From the NCBI GenBank assembly GCA_024742395.1, contig JANSYO010000007.1, positions 1 to 64,000 on the forward strand: DNA of 64,000 bases, given 5' to 3'. This document shows, piece after piece, positions 1 through 8,347 of the stretch. A program made the translations under genes and the position numbers. Below the pieces are notes generated by a model that made no database searches, was not told the DNA's origin, and was given only the letters and a program-made list of their open reading frames with translations. Source of the stretch: Cytophagales bacterium (GTDB lineage Bacteria > Bacteroidota > Bacteroidia > Cytophagales > Spirosomataceae). Each line of letters begins with the position of its first letter. Position 1 is the first letter of the stretch.

Positions 1-1
1 G

Positions 2-1696
2 ATTGATAAGAAACCTTGGCTGAAGAAATACCCTAAGGGGGTTTCTCCGGAAATAAATCCCGAGGCATACGATACACTTCTTGAATTGTTAGAAGAGGGC
101 TTTTCAAAGCACAAAAATTCTGCAGCCTATACATTCATGGATAAAAGCATGAGTTTTGAAGAGCTGGACACCTTGAGTATGCACTTTGCTGCTTATTTGC
201 AAAGCTTAGGTTTAAATCAAGGAGATAGGGTAGCTATTCAAATGCCCAACTGCATGCAATATCCGATTGCATTATTTGGTGTCATAAGAGCCGGAATGGT
301 GGTAGTGAATACAAACCCTCTATATACGCCGCGGGAAATGAAGCATCAGTTTAGAGATTCAGGTGCTAAAGCTATTGTGGTAGTGGCCAATTTTGCCTTT
401 AATGTAGATAAAGTCATTGCAGATACAGATATTGAACATGTGGTGGTAACAGAACTGGGGGATCGTCTTGGTTTCCCGAAAAAGCAGATTGTTAACTTTG
501 TGGTTAAAACTGTCAAAAAAATGGTGCCTGCCTATTCATTGACCGGGCACGACAAGTTTAACGCAACCCTGTCTAAAGGTGCTACTCTTAGCTATACCAG
601 ACCAAAACTAAAAAATACGGACATTGCCTTTATTCAATATACTGGAGGTACTACAGGGGTATCTAAAGGAGCCGAATTGAATCATCGTAATATGATTGCC
701 AATGTAGAGGGTATCTGTGAATGGTTTAAACCAAAAATTAGTGTAGCTTCAGATCTTTCTATTCTGGGAGCTTTACCATTCTATCATATTTTTGCCTTGA
801 CGCTTAATGCTCTTTCTGGTATAAAACTAGGATTTCATAACATCATGATAGCCAATCCCAGAGATCAGCCTTCGCTAATTAAGGATTTGAAAAAACACCC
901 GGTAACTATATTCCCTGGCCTAAATACACTTTTTAACGCCTTGATGAACAATCCGGACTTTCAGGCTCTTGACTTTTCAAAGTTGAAAATTACTATTGCC
1001 GGTGGTATGGCCCTGCAAAAAGCCGTGGCCGATGGCTGGGAAAAACTGACAGGATGTAGAATAACGGAAGGTTACGGGCTTTCAGAAACAGCTCCTGTGC
1101 TTTCTTGTAATCCGGTAGATGATTCACAGCAGATAGGAACCATCGGTATGCCTTTCCCATCTACCATGATGAAGATCCTGAAGGACGATGAGACCTGGGC
1201 TGATATAGGAGAAGTTGGTGAGATTTGTGCTTTCGGACCGCAGGTGATGAGAGGTTATTATAATAGGCCGGAAGAAACCGCCAAAGTCTTTATTAAAGAT
1301 GAACATGGTAGAGACTTCTTTAGAACAGGCGATATCGGCCTGCAACTGGAAGATGGTTTCTTCAAAATAGTGGATAGAAAGAAGGATATGATATTAGTAT
1401 CAGGATTCAATGTATATCCAAATGAAATAGAAGATGTTATAGTAGATCATCCGGGTGTGTTAGAGGTAGCTTGTATAGGCGTGCCTGATGAAAGGTCTAC
1501 AGAGGCTGTGAAAATATTTGTAGTTAAGAAAGACAAATCGCTCACAGAAGAAACGCTCAGAGCTTATGCCAAGGAGAATTTAACAGGTTATAAGTGTCCA
1601 AAGCACATTGAGTTTAGAGATGAATTACCAAAGACCAATGTGGGTAAAATTCTTAGAAGAGCTTTGAAAGAAGAAGAGGAAGCCAAAGCAAAATAA
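2..1696 (+). CDS. fadD: long-chain fatty-acid--CoA ligase (5' end cut by window)
   Basis: AMP-forming acyl-CoA synthetase that activates long-chain fatty acids to acyl-CoA for beta-oxidation or lipid synthesis at the inner membrane. The frame is open from base 2, and the first visible residues (IDKKPWLKKYPKGV) match the extreme N-terminus of E. coli FadD, so only one to three codons lie outside the window. The internal TTG at 86 is not the start. Seen in order: the P-loop-like YTGGTTGVSKGA near residue 210, GYGLSETAP, RTGDIG, the fatty-acid signature DRKKDMILVSGFNVYPNEIE, and the catalytic lysine in NVGKILRR near the C-terminus. The length (564 residues visible) fits the family. A hairpin terminator follows directly. 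Confidence 0.95.
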   Translation: MDKKPWLKKYPKGVSPEINPEAYDTLLELLEEGFSKHKNSAAYTFMDKSMSFEELDTLSMHFAAYLQSLGLNQGDRVAIQMPNCMQYPIALFGVIRAGMVVVNTNPLYTPREMKHQFRDSGAKAIVVVANFAFNVDKVIADTDIEHVVVTELGDRLGFPKKQIVNFVVKTVKKMVPAYSLTGHDKFNATLSKGATLSYTRPKLKNTDIAFIQYTGGTTGVSKGAELNHRNMIANVEGICEWFKPKISVASDLSILGALPFYHIFALTLNALSGIKLGFHNIMIANPRDQPSLIKDLKKHPVTIFPGLNTLFNALMNNPDFQALDFSKLKITIAGGMALQKAVADGWEKLTGCRITEGYGLSETAPVLSCNPVDDSQQIGTIGMPFPSTMMKILKDDETWADIGEVGEICAFGPQVMRGYYNRPEETAKVFIKDEHGRDFFRTGDIGLQLEDGFFKIVDRKKDMILVSGFNVYPNEIEDVIVDHPGVLEVACIGVPDERSTEAVKIFVVKKDKSLTEETLRAYAKENLTGYKCPKHIEFRDELPKTNVGKILRRALKEEEEAKAK

Positions 1697-1716
1697 ATTC
1701 AGAGTATCATAAAAAG

Positions 1717-1755
1717 GAAAATCCCCCGCAGAAAACTCCGTGGGGGATTTTTTTG
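1717..1755. terminator. bidirectional intrinsic terminator after fadD
   Basis: The inverted repeat AAAATCCCCC / GGGGGATTTT is followed by a T-run on the plus strand and preceded by an A-run. It sits between the convergent fadD and the barrel/anti-sigma-like gene and could serve both. Confidence 0.8.
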
Positions 1756-1788
1756 TACAGTTTATATAAGGTTTATTGTTTGTTCTCT

Positions 1789-3324
1789 TCAATTGAAACG
1801 GTAGTTTACACCGTAATTAATGCCTAAATATCTTGGTCTGAAGGTAAAGCCCTCTGTTTTTTCAACACCTGAGGTAAGGGTTTGCTGGAAATTAGTACCA
1901 ACAGAAAGTTGCCAGTTGTCTCGTACCATGTAATTAACCTTCATACTTCCTATACCACTCAGGTTAATGGCTTTATAAGCTGAGTTTGCTGAATTCAGTT
2001 TACTGCCACCCACAGGAGTATTATCCAAGACATTATTAATTATGATATCACCAGAAAACCCGGTATTGACAGCCATTTCTAACTTATTAGTTACTGGTAA
2101 ATGGAAGCCAACTTGAATTGGGAGCATTAAATACTTATAATCATTGTCAATGTAAGCTCCGGAGGAGATCACAGTGTTGTCAAAGCTGCTGATATCTTGT
2201 CTAATATAATGCGACTCTAAAAAGGTTCTGATATCTCCTGTTCTCTCATTGTAGCTGTAAACATTGCTTGCCACCCTGGAGCTTCCAGACATATATCTCA
2301 GACCACCCTGCCAGGAGAAGAGCCTACCCATTCTTTTGCCATAATCAAAACCAAAGTTTACACTGGTACCTGATTTCACATCATTATAAGGCTGAGAAAG
2401 CGGAATAGCAAAGGTTTCTCTTTTAACCGGATTAGGGTCTTCTACTACATTGTTAACTTCAAAAGAACTTCTCGGTACATCGCTTGCCGAAACCAAGGCC
2501 GCTCTTTCAAAATTATTGATCTTGAAATTTGGGTCAAAAGGAGAAAGCCCTGAAATTAAACCGAACCAAGATTTTTGTAAAAAGCTTCTATTGTCTTCTG
2601 TATACTCTTCAGGTGTCTCAAAAGACAACTTATTTCTTTTCAAGATAATACTGTTGCCAAATTCATCAAATCTCTTTTTAGCAATGTAATTTATGGAAGC
2701 TACAAGATTTTTAAGGCTGATCTCCTCTTCATCTGTAGTAGTTACAATCTCAGTACTTCTAATATGTGGGGTCTCTTTTATTTCCACATCAGAAATGAAT
2801 AAACCATTGGCAGAATTAGACCTTACTTTTCCTGCCTTTTTGTTTCTTATTTCCCTTTCAGAGTTGTCCGTTAAAACCTGACCGCCAGCTACAGATTGAT
2901 TTTGCTTCGTATCAATTGAAGAAATTTCTTTGCCGTCTTGTTGAATTCCCCTACTTCTTTGGGATTCTATTGTTTTGCTCCCTGAGCTTGGATTAGAAGA
3001 ACTTTCCAAATCATAATTATTGAATATTGAAAAACCCAATACAGCTAAAAGTACGGCTGCAATGCCCACCGCAGTTTTTCTATTCAACCAGAAGAAAATA
3101 AACGGCTTTCTTTCTTCTTCTTTTTCCAATGTTGAAACAATCGATGCCCAAACTGATTCTTCAGGCTTTATTTCTGCTTCTTGAAGCGTATTCTTTATAT
3201 TAATTTCAAATGATTCTTCTGCTTCAAGTTCTGCAGATATATTTTCCCAGATATCCATAGGAGCTTCCAGCTCTGCATCTTGCAGAGTCTTTCTCCATTG
3301 TTTCTCTAAAGAATCTTTTTTCAT
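1789..3324 (-). CDS. putative anti-sigma-type membrane protein with C-terminal beta-barrel-like domain
   Basis: I do not recognise a characterised family. The 511-residue protein has three parts. Residues 1-80 are acidic and predicted cytoplasmic, and carry a duplicated motif, LQxAE..(6)..WxxIxxxLE, at about residues 14-34 and 47-67. One hydrophobic segment follows at about 84-101. After a Ser/Asn-rich linker, the last ~180 residues alternate aromatic and polar residues and end in GINYGVNYRFN, like PorT-type outer-membrane barrel domains with a terminal aromatic residue. It lies 3 nt downstream of an ECF sigma factor gene, the usual place for its anti-sigma partner. Function as a sigma-sequestering protein is inferred from position and topology only. 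A single transmembrane helix joined to a barrel-like domain is odd. Confidence 0.6.
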   Translation of the reverse strand: MKKDSLEKQWRKTLQDAELEAPMDIWENISAELEAEESFEINIKNTLQEAEIKPEESVWASIVSTLEKEEERKPFIFFWLNRKTAVGIAAVLLAVLGFSIFNNYDLESSSNPSSGSKTIESQRSRGIQQDGKEISSIDTKQNQSVAGGQVLTDNSEREIRNKKAGKVRSNSANGLFISDVEIKETPHIRSTEIVTTTDEEEISLKNLVASINYIAKKRFDEFGNSIILKRNKLSFETPEEYTEDNRSFLQKSWFGLISGLSPFDPNFKINNFERAALVSASDVPRSSFEVNNVVEDPNPVKRETFAIPLSQPYNDVKSGTSVNFGFDYGKRMGRLFSWQGGLRYMSGSSRVASNVYSYNERTGDIRTFLESHYIRQDISSFDNTVISSGAYIDNDYKYLMLPIQVGFHLPVTNKLEMAVNTGFSGDIIINNVLDNTPVGGSKLNSANSAYKAINLSGIGSMKVNYMVRDNWQLSVGTNFQQTLTSGVEKTEGFTFRPRYLGINYGVNYRFN

Positions 3325-3327
3325 CTG

Positions 3328-3885
3328 TTAAACTTTCTGAGGCTTTACCCTCTTTAATTCTTCTGTTATTTTTTCCTGCAAGAGCATTTTGGCTCTTGAA
3401 TATTGCGACTTTGACGTACCTTCTGAAACGCCAAGCATCTTCGCTATTTCATGATGCTTATAACCTTCTATCGCATAAAGGTTAAAAATTGTTCTGCACC
3501 CTTCGGGTAGTTCGCCAATAAGACTTAACAATTGGCGGTAAGAAAGATTTTCATCACCCTTATTGGTGTAATGCAAATCTTCGCTAATCATATAATCTCC
3601 CTCTAAACTTTGAGTCAGAGTATTATTTTTCTTTAGAGCTTTTAAAGCTGTGTTAACCACAATTTTTCTAAGCCAGCCTTCCAATGGACTGTCAAATCTA
3701 AAAGTGTTCAAATGCCTGAATACTTTTACAAAAGAATCCTGAAGAACGTCTTTAGCTCTTTCCTGATCCTTCATATATCTTAATGCTACTGCAAATAATT
3801 TGCCTGAAAACATCTCATAGAGCTGTTTTTGGGCTGACCTGTCGTTTTCAAGACAAGCCTTTATTATTTGGTTTTCAATAGACAT
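3328..3885 (-). CDS. ECF-type RNA polymerase sigma factor
   Basis: A 185-residue sigma-70 family factor of the extracytoplasmic-function type. Region 2 is visible at about residues 23-90 (RAKDVLQDSFVKVFRHL, then the EGWLRKIVVNTALKALK core-binding/-10 helix). Region 4 is at about 130-180, with the helix-turn-helix EIAKMLGVSEGTSKSQYSRAK and a leading GELPEGCRTIFNLYAIEGY. I chose the ATG at 3885 rather than the preceding TTG codon at 3888. It is the first gene of a two-gene unit with the downstream membrane protein, which probably sequesters it until an envelope signal arrives. A near-palindrome lies just upstream. Confidence 0.92.
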   Translation of the reverse strand: MSIENQIIKACLENDRSAQKQLYEMFSGKLFAVALRYMKDQERAKDVLQDSFVKVFRHLNTFRFDSPLEGWLRKIVVNTALKALKKNNTLTQSLEGDYMISEDLHYTNKGDENLSYRQLLSLIGELPEGCRTIFNLYAIEGYKHHEIAKMLGVSEGTSKSQYSRAKMLLQEKITEELKRVKPQKV

Positions 3886-3908
3886 CAATCAGGAGATTCG
3901 GGTTATTC

Positions 3909-3929
3909 TTATTAAGTGGTACCTAATAA
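3909..3929. promoter_or_regulatory. 21-bp near-palindrome upstream of ECF sigma gene
   Basis: TTATTA and TAATAA arms flank AAGTGGTACC; 8 of 10 base pairs are symmetrical. It lies 24 bp upstream of the sigma-factor start codon, within the only gap between ribD and the sigma operon, so it may be an operator or part of an autoregulated promoter. No binding protein can be named. Confidence 0.3.
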
Positions 3930-3976
3930 ATGAACCTATCTCCTCAGAAGGGTCAATTATCAGGACACCCAATGTA

Positions 3977-5017
3977 CTAAAATGGTTGGAAACTATTTGA
4001 AAAAAAGCTTAGAATGTCCTCAGGCAATTCTACTCTTTTTTTAAGTGTTATGTTTGGAGGAACTGGCATTGCTTGCATCCCTTTCTTCACATATAACTTC
4101 CGACTTTTCAAAACTCTTATTTCATCAAAATTATTAGACTCAAGAAACAATTTATGCAATCTTGGGCCACCTTCTACTATTAGCGAACTTATGCCTTCTG
4201 CATAAAGTCTTTCAAGAATAAAGTCTGTTACCTCTCTATTTTTATCTATTTTGATAAAGTTGGGTTTGTCAGAGTCTTCTAGTGTAAATACGTAAGTTTT
4301 GGATGATAGGTCGAAAACACGTGAGTCTGGGTCTGTTACCAAGGATGAATCCAAAACTACCCTAATCGGATTTTTGCCCTGCCATTCTCTTGTAGTAAGG
4401 GAAGGATTATCGTGGATAACCGTTTTAGACCCTACCATTATAGCGTCTTCCTCGCTTCTCCATTTGTGAGAATGCATCCTGGCCAACTTGCCACTAATAG
4501 CGATTGGTTCGCCTTCTTCAGTGGCTATAAAGCCATCAGCTGTTTCTGCCCATTTAAGTATTACGTATGGCTTTTTTCTCTCTACGTTTTTAAAGAATCG
4601 TCGATTCAGACTTTTACCTTCTTCTTTTAAAATCCCGGTAATAACCTCAATGCCTGCAGATCTTAATTTTTTAATTCCGTTCCCATCCACTTCAGGAAAT
4701 GGATCCTGATTGCAGATAACTACCCGCTTCACTTTATGTTTTATTAGTAAATCGGCACATGGAGGAGTTTTGCCGTAATGGGAGCAAGGCTCTAAGGTCA
4801 CATAGGCTGTAGACTTACTCAAAAGAGTTTTATCTCTTACGCTGTTTATTGCGTTTACCTCAGCATGTGGGCTACCATATTTCTGATGCCAACCTTCTCC
4901 AATTATACTGTTCTGATAAACAATAACACAACCCACCAGAGGATTGGGGCTGGCAGAACCAAGACCATTAGCGGCCAGTTCTAAGGCTCTTTGCATATAC
5001 AGTTCTTCTGTATTCAT
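3977..5017 (-). CDS. ribD: bifunctional diaminohydroxyphosphoribosylaminopyrimidine deaminase / 5-amino-6-(5-phosphoribosylamino)uracil reductase
   Basis: Catalyses the second and third steps of riboflavin synthesis. The N-terminal cytidine-deaminase-like domain (residues ~1-145) shows the zinc ligands and catalytic Glu in HAEVNAI and the PCSHYGKTPPCADLL signature. The C-terminal reductase domain (from ~150) shows KWAETADGFIA and SLIVEGGPRLHKLFL. Length 346 is normal. It is the last gene of a minus-strand run after three glycosyltransferases, 16 nt from the previous stop, so it may be co-transcribed with them although the functions are unrelated. Flavin supply is relevant to the flavinylated NQR encoded at the other end of the window, but nothing links the loci directly. 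Confidence 0.96.
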   Translation of the reverse strand: MNTEELYMQRALELAANGLGSASPNPLVGCVIVYQNSIIGEGWHQKYGSPHAEVNAINSVRDKTLLSKSTAYVTLEPCSHYGKTPPCADLLIKHKVKRVVICNQDPFPEVDGNGIKKLRSAGIEVITGILKEEGKSLNRRFFKNVERKKPYVILKWAETADGFIATEEGEPIAISGKLARMHSHKWRSEEDAIMVGSKTVIHDNPSLTTREWQGKNPIRVVLDSSLVTDPDSRVFDLSSKTYVFTLEDSDKPNFIKIDKNREVTDFILERLYAEGISSLIVEGGPRLHKLFLESNNFDEIRVLKSRKLYVKKGMQAMPVPPNITLKKRVELPEDILSFFSNSFQPF

Positions 5018-5033
5018 AAAGAGTGAAGATAGG

Positions 5034-6044
5034 TTATTTCAATAGATTCTCAACGATTTTGTAGTTCTGTCTGAACTGAGCTCTCTTTTTCCAGATTTTG
5101 TCAAGGAAAGAGCCAAGTCGAATGCTTATGATTTCATGATCTTCTCTATCTAGCTGTCCCATGAGTCTTCTAAGATGACATTTTTGAAGAGAAATAAATT
5201 TTCCGAAATAATTAAAGGCCCAACTTTTTCGCAAGCGATCAACGGCCGTGAGATTACCCTTTATTTGCTTATAGTAGTAATTATACGGTAGAAGAGAAAC
5301 GTCAGCTTCGCCAAAACCTTTGGTTACCTTTCTAAGTCTTTCCCAGCTTAACCTATCATTTATTATCCAGTGTATAATGCTGATCTCATTAGTAAAGTAA
5401 ATTTTGTAGCCTAAAAGCCTTGAGGCGAGGGTTAGTTCTGAATCACCTCCGCTAGATTGGGATTCACCTTTTCTGTCAGAAAGCAGAGGTTGCCAGTTTT
5501 TTGCCCATAGTTTTTCAAAAATCTCTTTTCTCATGGTGAGTCCGGCACCAAACAAAAGGCCATCTTCAGTAACATCCATGAAATCATCCCCTTTATAGAT
5601 TCTTCCTGTGGCAAAAGCCAGTTTATGTTGCTCCTTTTGATACCATTCAGGCTCTTCGATATCAAATTTGCCTATGGCAGTACATCCTAAAACGCCGACT
5701 TCCTTGTTTTTAAAAACTGTGAGGATATAAGAAACCCAATTTGAAGGAATCAGGTTGTCATCATCTACGTAAGAAATGATGTCAAACTTCGATTCTTTTA
5801 CTCCTCTGATTCGGGCATTTGACAAACCTACCTTCTCTTCTTTTATGATCCTGAGCTGGTTACCTTTGGAGTCGTCCCAGGTATTTCTAGCTATTTCTTC
5901 TGTATTGTCAGTTGAATTGTTATTGATTAGTAATACCTCCCAATTGTCATTTGATAAGTTGTCCTGATTCTGGGCGTGTTTGAGGGTTTCTGCGATAGTC
6001 TGAGCACTATTGTAGCCACAAATAATTATACTAACTCCATTCAT
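5034..6044 (-). CDS. family 2 glycosyltransferase
   Basis: A 336-residue GT-A fold transferase. The start VSIIICGYNSAQTIAETLKHA and the nucleotide-sugar/metal site YVDDDNLIP at about residue 95 are typical of GT2. A Gly-rich acceptor-loop region (LFGAGLTMRKEIF) and GGDSELTLASRL follow. There is no obvious membrane segment, so it probably works at the cytoplasmic face of the inner membrane on a lipid-linked glycan. The start is 6 nt after the stop of the upstream GT2 gene, which suggests translational coupling in a surface-polysaccharide or glycoprotein glycan operon. Donor and acceptor cannot be read from the sequence. Confidence 0.88.
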   Translation of the reverse strand: MNGVSIIICGYNSAQTIAETLKHAQNQDNLSNDNWEVLLINNNSTDNTEEIARNTWDDSKGNQLRIIKEEKVGLSNARIRGVKESKFDIISYVDDDNLIPSNWVSYILTVFKNKEVGVLGCTAIGKFDIEEPEWYQKEQHKLAFATGRIYKGDDFMDVTEDGLLFGAGLTMRKEIFEKLWAKNWQPLLSDRKGESQSSGGDSELTLASRLLGYKIYFTNEISIIHWIINDRLSWERLRKVTKGFGEADVSLLPYNYYYKQIKGNLTAVDRLRKSWAFNYFGKFISLQKCHLRRLMGQLDREDHEIISIRLGSFLDKIWKKRAQFRQNYKIVENLLK

Positions 6045-6050
6045 CAGTTA

Positions 6051-6947
6051 CTATGCTCTATTTAATTTTCTAAAGAAAAGAATAATGGGTGCCAGGCCAA
6101 AAGTGATTTTGCCTACGAGTGGATATAGCTTGATTAACTCTTTTTTATTTTTTGCGGGGCTCAAATATAACTCCATAGCCCAATACACAAAATTTTTACT
6201 TTTTTCTAAAGCGTTCATTTTTGCCATTTCCTGCACTTCTTTTAGAATAGGGAGTCCTTCGGTAAATCGAAGACCCAGATGGTCAGAACCAAACGATACG
6301 TTTTGATTATGTCTTCTAAAAAAATTTAGTCGCTCGCCTATTCTTGAAACCGACACTTCCGGTACCATTTTAGCCCAAAAAAGCCAATCGCCACAATATT
6401 TAAATTGACTGATTTTCTTAAGTGTTTCTAAGGGTACCAAATTCTTTTTGAAAACACAGGAACTGGCATTGTATATAAAAGTTCCCTTTGAAAACTCTGT
6501 TTTCAGGAGTTCTTGTCCGGTTTTTATGAAGGTGGTTTCGTAGGCCGGTTCATGAATTATTTTTCCATTCTCATCTATCCATGCTGAAGCGGAAAAGCTT
6601 AAACCTACTTCGGGGGTTTGATTGAAAATCGACAAGTGTTTTGACAAAAACTCAGGGTGTGCCAAATCATCGCTTTCCGCTATCCAAATGTACTTTCCTT
6701 GAGCAAGCTTTATCCCCTTTTCCCATTGAATGAATGTACTACCTGAATTGCTTTGGGCTTCAATAATGTGGCTGACAAAGGAATTGTTTTTAAACTGATT
6801 GATGACATCCATACTGGAATCAGTGGAACAATCGTCCAGAATAATTAACTCAAAGTCCTGAAAAGTTTGATTCAGAATACTATCAATCCTTTCTTTGAGA
6901 TATCTGGAGTGATTGTAGTTTGGAAGTATGACGCTTACTTCAGGCAT
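6051..6947 (-). CDS. family 2 glycosyltransferase
   Basis: A 298-residue GT2 protein. It begins PEVSVILPNYNHSRYLKERI and has the first Asp cluster in IILDDCSTDSS and the DxD-type site in IWIAESDDLAHPEFL near residue 95, then GDWLFWAKM in the acceptor-binding part. The start codon region overlaps the end of the upstream glycosyltransferase gene by 8 nt, a sign of coupled translation. It is probably one of three sequential transferases building one short glycan. Linkage and sugar are unknown. Confidence 0.88.
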   Translation of the reverse strand: MPEVSVILPNYNHSRYLKERIDSILNQTFQDFELIILDDCSTDSSMDVINQFKNNSFVSHIIEAQSNSGSTFIQWEKGIKLAQGKYIWIAESDDLAHPEFLSKHLSIFNQTPEVGLSFSASAWIDENGKIIHEPAYETTFIKTGQELLKTEFSKGTFIYNASSCVFKKNLVPLETLKKISQFKYCGDWLFWAKMVPEVSVSRIGERLNFFRRHNQNVSFGSDHLGLRFTEGLPILKEVQEMAKMNALEKSKNFVYWAMELYLSPAKNKKELIKLYPLVGKITFGLAPIILFFRKLNRA

Positions 6948-8184
6948 TAACTACCTTAAATGATTCGTAAATTTCATTTCTGGTGCTGCCGCAATTATCA
7001 AAAGTGTATTCTTTTAAGGTCAAATCCTGTGATCTCTCCACCATTTCATCGGCAATTTGAGGAGTTTCTATGAGTTGATTCACTTTTTGAATAAAGTCTT
7101 CAGGCGTATCAGCTATCATACAGTTTTCTCCATCTATCATTGGTAAGCCTTCAGCTCCGTCAGTGGTACTTACGATAGGCACTCTCCAGGAGATTCCTTC
7201 CAGGATTTTCATTCTCATACCACTCACTATTCTTAATGGCACGATCATGATGGCACCATCAAACGCCTGGGAAAGATCTTCCACAAAGCCCAAAAACTCA
7301 ATATTGGGCTTGTCGATATGAAGTTTTTTAAATTCTTCAGACCATTTTGAAATTATCTGAAATTTAACTTCCGGATGAGCTTTTGAGATTTTTGGCCATG
7401 ATTCTTCTAAGAACCAATTGACGGCATCAAGATTAGGATAATGAGCTTCAGGACCAAGAAACACCAGTTTGTTTTTGAACTTAAACGGCGTATTTAAATC
7501 ATGGTGTTTAAAGCTTATAGGCGAAGGAGAGGTATGAAGTAATTCCTTCTTTACTCCGGCTTCAATTAAATACTGAGTATCTTGTTTTGAAACAGTTAAT
7601 ACTTTGTCGTATTGATTCAAGAGGCTAATTTCAAGGTCTTTGGTGGCCTTTATATGCCACAGATCTCTTAGGGTTTTATTCTTTAAAGTCTGATACTCCA
7701 TTTCCAATCTTTTGTACCTTATTTCATGATGTACAAAAATCTTGGGCAAATTTTTTGGCAATAAATGAATGAGGGCGGCAAAATCGATAAACTCTACCTG
7801 AACCAAGTCATAACTGTCATCTTTTAGTTCATCCTGTATTTGTTCAAGGAAGTCAGGATAGTGGCATCTGCTAAGGTCATTTATGGCTAAATGAGTACGA
7901 GGATAGAAGTAGCCTGGACCATTCCTAAGAATCCTTTGTTTAATACTTAATGCCTGCTTGTAAACAGTTAAAAAGAAGGAATCTGGTTTGTGAGCTGGGG
8001 TAGTGAGGATTTTTACATTAGGCCAGAGCTCCTTTAATGCCTGCTTTTTGTGATCGGGAACGTTAGGGCAAATAAATGTTATCTCATGCAGTTTCCTTAA
8101 ATAATCGATCAGATTAAATGTAAAGGCACTCCCGCCGCTATCGATGGGATATGGAAATACAATAGATATAATCGCAATTTTCAT
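6940..8184 (-). CDS. family 4-type (GT-B) glycosyltransferase
   Basis: A 414-residue GT-B fold protein. The N-terminus IAIISIVFPYPIDSGGSAFTFN contains the Gly-rich acceptor loop typical of GT4 enzymes. The C-terminal half has FKNKLVFLGPEAHYPNLDAV, then IEFLGFVEDL and the donor-site segment IVPLRIVSGMRMKILEGIS, close to the Wzz/stp2-like GT4 proteins of exopolysaccharide loci. It is first in the minus-strand run GT4 - GT2 - GT2 - ribD. A -7 box match lies 78 bp upstream. Confidence 0.87.
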   Translation of the reverse strand: MKIAIISIVFPYPIDSGGSAFTFNLIDYLRKLHEITFICPNVPDHKKQALKELWPNVKILTTPAHKPDSFFLTVYKQALSIKQRILRNGPGYFYPRTHLAINDLSRCHYPDFLEQIQDELKDDSYDLVQVEFIDFAALIHLLPKNLPKIFVHHEIRYKRLEMEYQTLKNKTLRDLWHIKATKDLEISLLNQYDKVLTVSKQDTQYLIEAGVKKELLHTSPSPISFKHHDLNTPFKFKNKLVFLGPEAHYPNLDAVNWFLEESWPKISKAHPEVKFQIISKWSEEFKKLHIDKPNIEFLGFVEDLSQAFDGAIMIVPLRIVSGMRMKILEGISWRVPIVSTTDGAEGLPMIDGENCMIADTPEDFIQKVNQLIETPQIADEMVERSQDLTLKEYTFDNCGSTRNEIYESFKVVNA

Positions 8185-8261
8185 TTGACTAATGACAAGC
8201 TCAACCTCGAAAAACTGATAGATTAAAAGGAACTAAGCACCAAATCGGCTTATAACAGTAC

Positions 8262-8269
8262 CAAAGTTA
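8262..8269 (-). promoter_or_regulatory. candidate -7 box of the glycosyltransferase operon
   Basis: On the minus strand this reads TAACTTTG, an exact TAnnTTTG match, about 78 bp upstream of the GT4 start. I see no convincing -33 TTTG at the right spacing. Confidence 0.35.
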
Positions 8270-8310
8270 CAAGTATTTTTGCTTTGGAGTAATTCCTGAG
8301 TAGATGTTTC

Positions 8311-8342
8311 AAAAAAAAGGTTGAGTTTAAACTCAACCTTTT
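8311..8342 (-). terminator. intrinsic terminator of typA
   Basis: A perfect 28-bp palindrome (8315-8342, arms AAAAGGTTGAGTTT / AAACTCAACCTTTT) is followed on the minus strand by an extended T-run. It begins 5 bp after the typA stop. Confidence 0.88.
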
Positions 8343-8347
8343 GTACT

